A program made the position numbers and the translations under genes. A stretch of DNA of 15,180 nucleotides, taken from NCBI GenBank assembly GCA_041588495.1, contig JBFGWM010000042.1, forward strand, positions 1 through 15,180. The letters are read 5' to 3'. The DNA is from JBFGWM01 sp041588495. Lineage in GTDB: Bacteria; Pseudomonadota; Gammaproteobacteria; Pseudomonadales; JBFGWM01. Shown here piece by piece: positions 1 through 9,473 of the stretch. How positions within the stretch are numbered: the first letter of the stretch is position 1; the number at the start of each line of letters is the position of its first letter. The notes beneath the pieces are model-generated. The model ran no database searches. It was not told where the DNA came from and saw only the letters and a program-made list of their open reading frames with translations.

Positions 1-1192
1 GATCGACCTGCACAATGATCCCCTGGCCCTGCAGCGCCTCAAGGAAGCTGCGGAGAAGGCCAAGATCGAACTTTCCTCGAGCCAGCAGACCGAGGTCAAC
101 CTGCCGTACGTGACGGCGGATGCCAGCGGCCCGAAGCACCTCAACGTGAAGCTGACCCGCGCCAAGCTGGAGTCGCTGGTCGAGGAACTGGTCGAGCGCA
201 CCATCGAGCCGTGCCGCACGGCCCTCAAGGATGCCGGCCTGAAGTCCTCGGACATCGACGACGTGATCCTGGTCGGCGGTCAGACCCGCATGCCCCAGGT
301 GCAGAAGAAGGTTGCCGAGATCTTCGGCCGTGAGCCGCGCAAGGACGTCAACCCTGACGAGGCCGTTGCCGTGGGTGCCGCGATCCAGGCCGCCGTACTG
401 TCCGGCGACGTCAAGGACGTGCTGCTGCTGGACGTCACCCCGCTGACCCTGGGTATCGAGACCCTCGGTGGTGTGATGACCCCGCTGATCGAGAAGAACA
501 CCACCATTCCGACCCGCAAGTCGCAGGTGTTCTCCACCGCGGACGACAACCAGACCGCGGTGACGATCCACGTCGTGCAGGGCGAGCGCAAGCAGGCTTC
601 CCAGAACAAGTCCCTGGGCCGTTTCGACCTGGCGGACATTCCGCCGGCGCCGCGTGGCATGCCGCAGATCGAGGTCAGCTTCGACATCGACGCCAATGGG
701 ATTCTCAACGTGTCCGCCAAGGACAAGGCGACCGGCAAGGAGCAGTCGATCGTGATCAAGGCCTCCAGTGGCCTGTCCGACGACGAGATCGACAGCATGG
801 TGCGCGACGCCGAGTCGCACGCCGACGAGGATCGTAAGTTCGAGGAACTGGTCACCGCGCGCAACCAGGCGGACGGCCTCGTGCACGCGACCCGCAAGAC
901 CCTGCAGGAAGCGGGCGACAAGGTTTCCGATGACGAGAAGGCGGCCATCGAAAAGGCCATCGCGGATGTCGAGGAAGCGCTCAAGGGTGAAAACAAGGAC
1001 GCCATCGATACGGCGGTCCAGGCCCTGACCGAGGCCTCCTCCTCCATGGCCCAGAAGATGTACGCCGAGGCGCAGGCCCAGGAAGGCGCCGGTGCGGCAG
1101 AGGGCGCGGCGGCTGATGCCGACAAGCCGGCCGATGACGCCGTGGATGCCGAGTTCGAGGAAGTGAAGGACGACGCGAACGACCGCAAGTAA
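1..1192 (+). CDS. dnaK: Chaperone protein DnaK (Hsp70), C-terminal part, 5' end cut by window
   Basis: ATP-driven cytosolic Hsp70 chaperone that binds exposed hydrophobic peptide segments and cycles with DnaJ and GrpE. The frame is open from base 2, giving 396 residues before the TAA at 1190-1192. Residues 1-36 of the fragment match the nucleotide-binding domain just before the LPYVTAD stretch. The ATPase domain continues through DDVILVGGQTRMP and the conserved NPDEAVAVGAA. The interdomain linker DVLLLDVTPLTLGIE follows, then the substrate-binding beta domain (SQVFSTADDNQ, APRGMPQIEV) and the alpha-helical lid. The tail is Ala/Asp-rich and ends in the conserved EEVKDD motif, which confirms that the 3' end is intact. 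About 240 N-terminal residues lie upstream of the window, by comparison with the 638-residue E. coli protein. No heat-shock promoter is visible because the upstream region is missing. dnaJ follows after 121 bp. Confidence 0.98.
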   Translation, partial: IDLHNDPLALQRLKEAAEKAKIELSSSQQTEVNLPYVTADASGPKHLNVKLTRAKLESLVEELVERTIEPCRTALKDAGLKSSDIDDVILVGGQTRMPQVQKKVAEIFGREPRKDVNPDEAVAVGAAIQAAVLSGDVKDVLLLDVTPLTLGIETLGGVMTPLIEKNTTIPTRKSQVFSTADDNQTAVTIHVVQGERKQASQNKSLGRFDLADIPPAPRGMPQIEVSFDIDANGILNVSAKDKATGKEQSIVIKASSGLSDDEIDSMVRDAESHADEDRKFEELVTARNQADGLVHATRKTLQEAGDKVSDDEKAAIEKAIADVEEALKGENKDAIDTAVQALTEASSSMAQKMYAEAQAQEGAGAAEGAAADADKPADDAVDAEFEEVKDDANDRK

Positions 1193-1201
1193 AACTTGCA
1201 A

Positions 1202-1222
1202 CCCGCCCCCTCGCGGGGCGGG
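1202..1222 (+). other. GC-rich hairpin between dnaK and dnaJ
   Basis: Perfect 8-bp inverted repeat CCCGCCCC/GGGGCGGG around a 5-nt loop, starting 10 nt after the dnaK stop codon. No T-run follows, so it does not look like an efficient intrinsic terminator. An RNA stem here could protect dnaK mRNA 3' ends or lower read-through into dnaJ, which would fit the need for more DnaK than DnaJ. That role is inference. The remaining part of the 121-bp gap has only a 5-bp stem (1283-1296) and no clear promoter. Confidence 0.5.
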
Positions 1223-1313
1223 AACGGGTGGGCGTGGACTGGCGCGGGAGCGATTCCGCGTCTTTCTGCGTTAAGGGATAGGGGTCCGCAGGGACCGGAT
1301 ACTGGCGAGAAGA

Positions 1314-2471
1314 ATGGCAAAGCGAGACTACTACGAGATTCTGGGTATCTCCCGGGACGCTTCAGAAGCGGACATCAAGAAAGCGTACCGGCGACTTGCC
1401 ATGAAGCTGCACCCGGACCGCAACCCGGACGACAAGGAGGCCGAGGAGAAGTTCAAGGAGGTCAGCGAGGCCTACGAGGTGCTGACCGACAGCCAGAAGC
1501 GTGCGGCCTATGACCAGTTCGGTCATGCCGGCGTGGACGGCATGGCGGGTGGCGGTGGGCCGGGTGGCGCCGGCGGTTTTGGCGGCGGCAGCTTCAGCGA
1601 CATCTTCGGCGACGTGTTCGGAGATATCTTCGGCGGTGCGGCCGGTGGTGGCGGTGGCGGTCGTGGCCGCAGCCAGGCCCAGCGTGGCGCCGACCTGCGT
1701 TACACCCTGGAACTCGATCTCGAGGAGGCGGTGCGCGGCACCACGGTCAAGATCCGCGTGCCCACCCTGGAAGGGTGCGACGAGTGCGACGGCTCCGGCG
1801 CACGCAAGGGCACCTCGCCCAGCACCTGCCAGACCTGCGGTGGCGTTGGCCAGGTGCGCATGCAGCAGGGCTTCTTCTCCATCCAGCAGACCTGTCCGCG
1901 CTGTCGCGGCAAGGGCACCATCATCAGTGACCCCTGCGGCAAGTGTCACGGACACGGTCGCGTCGAGGTGCACAAGAACCTGTCCGTGAAGGTGCCGCCG
2001 GGTGTGGACTCCGGCGATCGCATCCGTCTCGCCGGAGAGGGCGAGGCCGGGCCGGCAAACGGTCCGGCGGGCGACCTGTACGTGCAGGTGGTGGTTCGCG
2101 AGCACCGTATCTTTGAGCGGGACGGCAAGAACCTCTATTGCGAGGTGCCGATCAGTTTCACCGATGCCTGCCTGGGCGGTGAACTCGAGGTGCCGACCCT
2201 CGAGGGCCGGGTCAAGCTGAAAATTCCGCCCGAGACGCAGACGGGCAAACTGTTCCGCCTGCGCGGCAAGGGCGTGACCCCGGTGCGTGGTGGCGCGCCC
2301 GGCGACCTGATGTGCCGGGTGGTGATCGAGACCCCGGTCAACCTGAACAAGGAACAGAAGGAACTGTTACGCAAGTTCCGCGACGCCCTCGAGGGCAATG
2401 ACAAGCATTCGCCGAAGTCCACCTCGTGGTTCGAGGGCGTGAAGAACTTCTTCGAGGACATGAAGTTCTGA
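1314..2471 (+). CDS. dnaJ: Chaperone protein DnaJ (Hsp40)
   Basis: Co-chaperone that delivers unfolded clients to DnaK and stimulates its ATPase. It has 385 aa against 376 in E. coli. The J domain spans about residues 1-70 with the HPD motif at 33-35. The Gly/Phe-rich linker spans about 75-118 and is unusually glycine-rich. Four zinc-binding CxxCxGxG repeats follow at 155-162 (CDECDGSG), 172-179 (CQTCGGVG), 194-201 (CPRCRGKG) and 208-215 (CGKCHGHG). The C-terminal substrate-binding and dimerisation domains make up the rest. All eight zinc cysteines are present, so this is a full type I DnaJ. The ATG start gives the canonical MAKRDYYEIL N-terminus. Its ribosome-binding site is weak (GCGAGAAG just upstream). 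It most likely shares a transcript with dnaK. Confidence 0.98.
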   Translation: MAKRDYYEILGISRDASEADIKKAYRRLAMKLHPDRNPDDKEAEEKFKEVSEAYEVLTDSQKRAAYDQFGHAGVDGMAGGGGPGGAGGFGGGSFSDIFGDVFGDIFGGAAGGGGGGRGRSQAQRGADLRYTLELDLEEAVRGTTVKIRVPTLEGCDECDGSGARKGTSPSTCQTCGGVGQVRMQQGFFSIQQTCPRCRGKGTIISDPCGKCHGHGRVEVHKNLSVKVPPGVDSGDRIRLAGEGEAGPANGPAGDLYVQVVVREHRIFERDGKNLYCEVPISFTDACLGGELEVPTLEGRVKLKIPPETQTGKLFRLRGKGVTPVRGGAPGDLMCRVVIETPVNLNKEQKELLRKFRDALEGNDKHSPKSTSWFEGVKNFFEDMKF

Positions 2472-2483
2472 GCATCGGTGCGG

Positions 2484-2502
2484 GCCGTCTATCCTAGGCG
2501 GC
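2484..2502 (+). other. Small hairpin in dnaJ–dapB gap
   Basis: Six-base-pair stem GCCGTC/GGCGGC (one G-U pair) around a 7-nt loop, 12 nt after the dnaJ stop. Only a short T-run (TTTT at 2512-2515) lies 9 nt beyond the stem, so at best this is a weak terminator. The 60-bp gap otherwise holds the dapB ribosome-binding site ACGGAG (2518-2523), 8 nt before the ATG. I see no convincing promoter. Confidence 0.3.
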
Positions 2503-2531
2503 AGGCCTGAATTTTCCACGGAGCCAGTACC

Positions 2532-3332
2532 ATGACCCGAATCGTAGTCGCCGGTGCCGCCGGTCGCATGGGCAAGCGCCTCGTCGAGGCGGTGCAGGCC
2601 GACGAACACGCGGTCCTCTCCGGCGCCACCGTGCGCCCGGAAAGCCAGTTGTACGGGCTGGACGCCGGTGACATCGCGGGCATTGGCCGCGTCGGGGTGA
2701 AGACCGTCGGCAGTCTCGACGGCGTGCTGCGCGAGAGCGACGTCCTCATCGATTTCACCACCCCGGACCTGGCCATGCGCAACCTGGATGCCTGCGTCGA
2801 CGCCGGTCGCGCCATGGTCATCGGCACCACCGGGTTCAGCGACGAGCAATCAGTACGCATGCAGGCTGCCGCCGCGGACATCGCCATCGTTGCCGCGCCG
2901 AACATGAGCGTGGGCGTCAACCTGGTGTACCGGTTGCTTGAAACTGCCGCGCGAACCCTCGGCGATGATGTCGATATCGAGATTGTCGAGGCCCATCACC
3001 GTCACAAGAAGGATGCACCCTCCGGTACCGCCCTGCGCATGGGCCGGGTGGTCGCCGACACGCTGGGCCGTAATCTCGATGACTGTGCCGTCTATGGCCG
3101 GCAGGGCATCAGTGACGTCCGTGACCGCAAAACCATCGGCTTCGAGACCATACGTGCCGGTGATATCGTCGGCGAGCACACCGTCATGTTTTGCGCGGAC
3201 GGAGAAAGGGTGGAGATTACTCACAAGGCCAGCAGCCGGCTGACCTTCGCCCGCGGCGCCGTGCGCGCGGCTCACTGGGTTGCGAAGCGTGCGCCGGGAC
3301 TCTATGACATGCGGGACGTACTCGGCCTGTAA
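2532..3332 (+). CDS. dapB: 4-hydroxy-tetrahydrodipicolinate reductase
   Basis: NAD(P)H-dependent reductase of the lysine/meso-diaminopimelate pathway, acting in the cytosol on the product of DapA. It has 266 aa against 273 in E. coli. The N-terminal Rossmann dinucleotide loop is GAAGRMG (residues 8-14). IGTTGFS lies at 97-103 and APNMSVGVN at 122-130. The family signature EAHHRHKKDAPSGTA lies at 153-167 and contains the catalytic pair His155 and Lys159 (His159 and Lys163 in E. coli). The C-terminal region returns to the nucleotide-binding domain and ends normally at TAA. The start is supported by ACGGAG 8 nt upstream. The next gene, carA, is 178 bp away across a terminator, so dapB probably ends its transcription unit or is only partly read through into carAB. 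Confidence 0.97.
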   Translation: MTRIVVAGAAGRMGKRLVEAVQADEHAVLSGATVRPESQLYGLDAGDIAGIGRVGVKTVGSLDGVLRESDVLIDFTTPDLAMRNLDACVDAGRAMVIGTTGFSDEQSVRMQAAAADIAIVAAPNMSVGVNLVYRLLETAARTLGDDVDIEIVEAHHRHKKDAPSGTALRMGRVVADTLGRNLDDCAVYGRQGISDVRDRKTIGFETIRAGDIVGEHTVMFCADGERVEITHKASSRLTFARGAVRAAHWVAKRAPGLYDMRDVLGL

Positions 3333-3365
3333 CCGGGCGTGAACACATTTTCCACGCGGTGGAGG

Positions 3366-3395
3366 TGGACGCGGCGGGGTCGGGTAGCTTAAAAT
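3366..3395 (+). promoter_or_regulatory. Candidate sigma-70 promoter upstream of carA
   Basis: Possible -35 TGGACG (3366-3371) and -10 TAAAAT (3390-3395) with an 18-bp spacer. The match is 4/6 and 5/6 to consensus. It stands out because the surroundings are very GC-rich and TTAAAAT is the only AT-rich patch between dapB and the terminator. A start near 3402 would give a leader of about 109 nt that includes the terminator at 3434-3468. A small dyad TCCAC-GCG-GTGGA (3351-3363) sits just upstream. I cannot identify ArgR or PurR boxes. Confidence 0.4.
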
Positions 3396-3407
3396 CCGCA
3401 CCGGATC

Positions 3408-3439
3408 GCGGGTCGCAAGGCCCGCAAGAAAAAAGCGGG
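3408..3439 (+). promoter_or_regulatory. Possible competing hairpins (attenuator) in carA leader
   Basis: Segment 1 GCGGG (3408-3412) can pair with segment 2 CCCGC (3421-3425). Segment 2 can instead pair with segment 3 GCGGG (3435-3439), and segment 3 is also the base of the terminator stem that follows. Pairing 1:2 leaves the terminator free to form, while pairing 2:3 would break it. This is the geometry of an attenuator. The pairing is seen directly in the sequence; the regulatory role is inference. Confidence 0.35.
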
Positions 3440-3468
3440 ATGGAGCCTGGCTCCCTTCCGCTTTTTTT
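3434..3468 (+). terminator. Strong intrinsic terminator ahead of carA
   Basis: The stem pairs AGCGGGA (3434-3440) with TTCCGCT and GGAG (3442-3445) with CTCC (3451-3454), with one T/C mismatch and one G-U pair. The loop is CCTGG. Seven T follow at 3462-3468, and six A precede the stem at 3429-3434, so the structure could work on both strands. It is 102 nt after the dapB stop and 43 nt before the carA start. It may end the dapB transcript, or attenuate transcription into carAB, or both. Confidence 0.85.
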
Positions 3469-3497
3469 CGAGAAGTCTCCAGGTGACTGATTTCCTT

Positions 3498-3506
3498 GGG
3501 AGAAGG
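3498..3506 (+). promoter_or_regulatory. Ribosome-binding site that sets the carA start
   Basis: GGGAGAAGG is the strongest Shine-Dalgarno-like purine run in the leader, and its GGAG core lies 8 nt before the TTG at 3511. The in-frame TTG at 3496 lies just upstream of this run and so cannot use it. That upstream TTG has only AGGTGA (3481-3486) in front of it. Confidence 0.65.
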
Positions 3507-3510
3507 CAAA

Positions 3511-4671
3511 TTGCCGGTTCCAGCCCTACTGGTGCTCGCGGATGGCACCACGTTTGAAGGTACCAGCATAGGGGCAGATGGCTGCTCCAGCGGTGAAGTC
3601 GTTTTCAATACCGCGATGACCGGCTACCAGGAAATACTCACCGACCCATCGTATGCGCGCCAGCTGGTCACCCTGACCTGTCCCCATATCGGCAACACCG
3701 GCATCACCGTCGAGGACGAGGAATCGTCGCGTATCTGGGCTTCCGCCCTGATCATTCGTGACCTGCCACTCGTCGCCAGCAACTGGCGCTCCGAGGGAGA
3801 CCTGTCCACATATCTCGTCGAGCGCGGTATCCAGGGAATTGCCGACATCGACACGCGCCGCCTGACCCGCATCCTGCGCGAGAAGGGCGCCCAGAACGGC
3901 TGCCTGCTCGCCGGCGCGGACGCCACGGGCGCGGAAGGCCGTGCGCGTGCGCTGGAGGAAGCCAGGAAATTCCCCGGTCTGCAGGGCATGGACCTGGCAA
4001 AGGTGGTCAGCACGGCCGAGTCCTATGAATGGACCGAGGGGACGTGGGCGATCGGGTCCGGGCATTCAGCCGGCCCGGACGAACGCCCCTGGAAGGTGGT
4101 GGCCTACGACTTCGGCGTGAAGCGCAACATCCTGCGCATGCTGGTCGACCGCGGGTGTTCCATCACCGTGGTCCCGGCGCAGACGCCCGCCTCCGAGGTG
4201 CTCGCCATGCAGCCTGACGGGGTTTTTCTTTCCAACGGCCCCGGTGATCCGGAGCCCTGCGAATATGCCATCGGCGCGATTCGTGAATTGATTGCGGCGG
4301 GCGTTCCTCTATTCGGGATCTGTCTCGGTCACCAGTTGCTGGCCCTGGCCTCGGGCGCGCGCACCGTGAAGATGAAGTTCGGTCACCACGGAGCGAATCA
4401 TCCGGTCAAGGTGCTGGCGGACTCCACCGTGATGATCACCAGCCAGAACCATGGTTTCGCGGTCGACGCGGACACCCTGCCGGAGGAACTGGAGGCCACC
4501 CACGAATCATTGTTTGATGGCAGCCTGCAGGGCATCAGCCGGCGCGACTGCCGGGCCTTCAGTTTCCAGGGACACCCCGAGGCCAGCCCCGGGCCCCATG
4601 ATGCGGCGCCCCTGTTCGATCGCTTCATCACCGACATGCGGGCCAAACGCGAAGAAGGCGGGGCGCACTGA
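3511..4671 (+). CDS. carA: Carbamoyl-phosphate synthase small (glutaminase) subunit
   Basis: Hydrolyses glutamine and channels ammonia to CarB for carbamoyl phosphate, the shared precursor of pyrimidines and arginine. From TTG 3511 it has 386 aa (382 in E. coli), and the N-terminus MPVPALLVLADG aligns without gaps to the E. coli start. An in-frame TTG at 3496 would add five residues. The N-terminal CPSase domain contains FNTAMTGYQEILTDPSY (about 32-48) and the REKGAQNGC stretch (123-131). The class I glutamine amidotransferase domain begins near residue 195. It contains SNGPGDP (241-247), the nucleophile Cys271 in GICLGHQ, and His355/Glu357 in FQGHPEASPG, so the triad is complete. The stop is 1 nt from the carB start, which suggests translational coupling. 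Pseudomonas aeruginosa has an extra ORF between carA and carB; it is absent here. Confidence 0.97.
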   Translation: MPVPALLVLADGTTFEGTSIGADGCSSGEVVFNTAMTGYQEILTDPSYARQLVTLTCPHIGNTGITVEDEESSRIWASALIIRDLPLVASNWRSEGDLSTYLVERGIQGIADIDTRRLTRILREKGAQNGCLLAGADATGAEGRARALEEARKFPGLQGMDLAKVVSTAESYEWTEGTWAIGSGHSAGPDERPWKVVAYDFGVKRNILRMLVDRGCSITVVPAQTPASEVLAMQPDGVFLSNGPGDPEPCEYAIGAIRELIAAGVPLFGICLGHQLLALASGARTVKMKFGHHGANHPVKVLADSTVMITSQNHGFAVDADTLPEELEATHESLFDGSLQGISRRDCRAFSFQGHPEASPGPHDAAPLFDRFITDMRAKREEGGAH

Positions 4672-4672
4672 C

Positions 4673-7890
<3,218 letters not shown>

Positions 7891-7891
<1 letters not shown>

Positions 7892-8367
7892 TGAACAAGA
7901 TTCCGATGACCGAACGCGGCGCGGTCCGCCTTCGGGAAGAACTCAAGCGGCTGAAGACGGAAGACCGTCCGAGGGTGATCAAGGCGATCGCCGAGGCCCG
8001 CGAGCACGGCGACCTCAAGGAGAACGCCGAATACCACGCCGCCAAGGAACAGCAGGGTTTCATCGAGGGTCGTATCGCGGAGATCGAGGGCAAGCTGGCC
8101 TCGGCGCAGGTCATCGACATCACCAAGATCGAGAATTCCGGCAAGGTCATCTTCGGGGCCACGGTGGGGATCGTGAACTGCGAGACGGAGGACACCGTGT
8201 CCTACCAGATCGTGGGGGACGACGAGGCGGATATCGCCGAGAACCGGATTTCCGTGAATTCCCCCATCGCCCGTGCCCTGATTGGCAAGGAAGAGGGTGA
8301 TTTCGTCACCGTGCAAACGCCGGGCGGCGTGGTCGAGTACGAGATCGACTCGGTGGAGCACCTCTGA
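7891..8367 (+). CDS. greA: Transcription elongation factor GreA
   Basis: Binds the secondary channel of RNA polymerase and stimulates cleavage of backtracked RNA, rescuing stalled complexes. It has 158 aa, identical in length to E. coli GreA. The N-terminal antiparallel coiled coil spans about 1-75 and carries the acidic tip residues Asp41 and Glu44 in the signature HGDLKENAEYHAAKEQQ. The C-terminal FKBP-like domain spans about 80-158 and includes VNSPIARALIGKEEGD and the closing VEYEIDSV. The ATG overlaps the carB stop by one base, and AGGA lies 8 nt upstream inside carB, so it is coupled to carB. A carB–greA arrangement is also known in Pseudomonas aeruginosa. The gene ends 6 bp from the stop of the convergent yhbY. 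Confidence 0.98.
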
Positions 8368-8377
8368 GAGGGCTCAG
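8364..8377. other. Small hairpin spanning the greA and yhbY stop codons
   Basis: CTGAG (8364-8368) and CTCAG (8373-8377) form a 5-bp stem with an AGGG loop. The left arm contains the greA TGA and the right arm contains the yhbY stop (TCA on the plus strand). Neither strand has a T-run after the stem, so a bidirectional terminator is only weakly supported. No other terminator is visible between these convergent genes. Confidence 0.35.
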
Positions 8378-8688
8378 CCTTCCTCGCCGGAGAAGCGGCT
8401 GACGTTGGAGAGTTTCCGGTTGGCCTGCGGGTTGCGCCGGTAGATCAGGGCCACGTGTCCGGTCCGTTGGACGACTTCCGCGCCGGTTTTCGCGCAGGCT
8501 TCAGTCATCACAGCCAGTTTCTCGTCCCGGGTCGAGGCGATTACCTGGACCTTGATCAACTCGTGGTCCACGAGCGCCCGTTCCAGTTCTTTTAATACGG
8601 AATCCGAGAGGCCCTTGTCGGCAATCCGCAGCACGGGTTTCAGGCGGTGGCCGATGCGGCGGAATTGTTTGCGCTTATCCGGTGTCAT
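8374..8688 (-). CDS. yhbY: Ribosome-associated CRM-domain RNA-binding protein YhbY
   Basis: Small RNA-binding protein of the CRM (YhbY/CRS1) family, linked to pre-50S ribosomal subunits in E. coli. The ATG at 8688 gives 104 aa against 97 in E. coli. Recognisable features are HRLKPVLRI (14-22), KGLSDSVLKELERAL (25-39), HELIKVQV (42-49) and TGHVALIYRR (76-85). The loop that is usually GxxG reads ADKG (23-26), so its first glycine is alanine. The last 18 residues (RKLSNVSRFSGEEG and neighbours) are a polar tail. The same frame stays open 29 codons upstream to 8775, but that extension is unlike the family and would run into the rlmE leader, so I reject it. The ribosome-binding site is weak. It is the only minus-strand gene here and sits back to back with rlmE, another 50S factor. 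Confidence 0.93.
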   Translation of the reverse strand: MTPDKRKQFRRIGHRLKPVLRIADKGLSDSVLKELERALVDHELIKVQVIASTRDEKLAVMTEACAKTGAEVVQRTGHVALIYRRNPQANRKLSNVSRFSGEEG

Positions 8689-8723
8689 AAGGTGGACTCG
8701 TGGGCGGGTGCCGGAGGGCGCGT

Positions 8724-8752
8724 ATTGTCCACGCTTGCAGGAATCCCGGCAA
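8724..8752 (-). promoter_or_regulatory. Candidate yhbY promoter
   Basis: Read on the minus strand: -35 TTGCCG (8752-8747), 17-bp spacer, -10 GACAAT (8729-8724), each matching 4/6 of the sigma-70 consensus. A start near 8717 would give a 5' leader of about 30 nt. The -35 lies within the inverted repeat at 8745-8760. Confidence 0.35.
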
Positions 8753-8760
8753 GTGCCGGG
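8745..8760 (+). other. Inverted repeat just upstream of the rlmE ribosome-binding site
   Basis: CCCGGC (8745-8750) and GCCGGG (8755-8760) form a perfect 6-bp stem with an AAGT tetraloop, ending 4 nt before the rlmE Shine-Dalgarno sequence. In the rlmE mRNA it could be a leader hairpin. In the DNA it overlaps the putative yhbY -35. No clear rlmE promoter is visible in the 89-bp divergent gap. Confidence 0.45.
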
Positions 8761-8764
8761 TAAA

Positions 8765-8771
8765 AGGTGAG
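8765..8771 (+). promoter_or_regulatory. Ribosome-binding site that sets the rlmE GTG start
   Basis: AGGTGAG lies 6 nt before the GTG at 8778. It supports this non-ATG start over the in-frame upstream codon at 8700, which would add 26 residues lacking family similarity. Confidence 0.7.
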
Positions 8772-8777
8772 ACACTC

Positions 8778-9401
8778 GTGGCCAGATCGAAGAGCAGCGG
8801 CCGGTGGCTGCGCGAGCACCACTCGGACCCCCACGTGCTGGATGCGCGACGCCAGGGGTACCGTTCCCGCGCCGCGTTCAAGCTGCTGGAAATCCAGGAA
8901 AAAGACCGCATTTTCGCGCCGGGGATGCGCGTGGTCGACCTGGGCGCTGCGCCCGGGGGCTGGTCCCAGGTGGCGGCCGACCTGGTCGGGGACCGTGGCC
9001 GCGTGTTCGCCTGCGACATTCTCCCCATGGATCCCCTGCCCGGCGTGGAGTTCGTGGAGGGCGATTTCACCGAGCAGGCGGTTTGCGACCGGTTGACGGA
9101 GTCCCTGGACGGCGCGCCGGTGGACCTTGTAATTTCGGATATGGCCCCCAATATCAGTGGTGTGGCGGCGGTGGACCAGCCGCGCGTCATGTACCTGGCC
9201 GAACTGGCATTCGATTTTGCGGAGGCGATGCTGAAACCCGGGGGCGATTTCCTGGTCAAGGTATTCCAGGGGGAGGGATTCCCCGCCTATCTCGGGTCGT
9301 TGAAGCAGCGGTTCCGCTCCGTCCGATCCCGCAAGCCGGAGGCGTCGCGGGCCCGCTCGAGCGAACTTTACCTGCTTTCACGCGGGTTTATTGGCGGCTG
9401 A
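8778..9401 (+). CDS. rlmE: 23S rRNA (uridine2552-2'-O)-methyltransferase RlmE (FtsJ/RrmJ)
   Basis: SAM-dependent methyltransferase that modifies U2552 in the A-loop of 23S rRNA during late 50S assembly. It has 207 aa from the GTG start (209 in E. coli). The N-terminus matches the family (SSGRWLREHHSDPHV, then RSRAAFKLLEI). The SAM-binding motif DLGAAPGGWSQ lies at 54-64. The catalytic tetrad K-D-K-E is intact as Lys35, Asp121 (in SDMAPNISG), Lys161 (in FLVKVFQG) and Glu196 (in SSELYLLS), a constant three-residue offset from E. coli 38/124/164/199. It precedes ftsH, the common rlmE–ftsH arrangement, with about 110 bp between them. That gap has its own promoter-like AT-rich patch, so ftsH may be expressed both with rlmE and separately. 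Confidence 0.96.
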   Translation: MARSKSSGRWLREHHSDPHVLDARRQGYRSRAAFKLLEIQEKDRIFAPGMRVVDLGAAPGGWSQVAADLVGDRGRVFACDILPMDPLPGVEFVEGDFTEQAVCDRLTESLDGAPVDLVISDMAPNISGVAAVDQPRVMYLAELAFDFAEAMLKPGGDFLVKVFQGEGFPAYLGSLKQRFRSVRSRKPEASRARSSELYLLSRGFIGG

Positions 9402-9416
9402 CGCCGTGCTTTCGGG

Positions 9417-9446
9417 TGGCTTAGTGTAGTAAGCTAAAGTTAGAAT
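9417..9446 (+). promoter_or_regulatory. Weak candidate promoter for ftsH
   Basis: The 9420-9447 stretch is clearly AT-rich compared with its surroundings. The best -10 is TAGAAT (9441-9446), 5/6 to consensus. The only -35 at a usable distance, TGGCTT (9417-9422, 18-bp spacer), is poor. I see no sigma-32 (heat-shock) consensus, although ftsH is heat-inducible in E. coli. Confidence 0.35.
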
Positions 9447-9453
9447 TTGCGAT

Positions 9454-9473
9454 ACCGTTTCCCGATGAACGGT
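9454..9473 (+). other. Inverted repeat in the ftsH leader
   Basis: ACCGTT (9454-9459) and AACGGT (9468-9473) form a perfect 6-bp stem with an 8-nt loop. The stem can be lengthened on the outside by wobble pairs. The hexamer TTTGCG flanks the structure on both sides (9446-9451 and 9475-9480). It lies just downstream of the candidate promoter, where it would be in the 5' part of the mRNA or could be a protein-binding site. Confidence 0.4.

Noticed and set aside
280..1320. 346-codon minus-strand frame opposite dnaK
   Set aside because: Ser/Ala-rich shadow of dnaK with no domain; dnaK is unambiguous.
3483..3557. GTG-started 24-codon frame overlapping the carA start
   Set aside because: No ribosome-binding site, out of frame with carA, no resemblance to a leader peptide.
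4451..4672. 74-codon N-terminal extension of carB overlapping carA
   Set aside because: It is out of frame with carA and gives an Arg/Pro/Thr-rich sequence unlike CarB. The ATG at 4673 gives the canonical start and a length within one residue of E. coli.
8689..8775. 29-codon upstream extension of yhbY
   Set aside because: No similarity to the family; it would cover the candidate promoter and overlap the rlmE leader.
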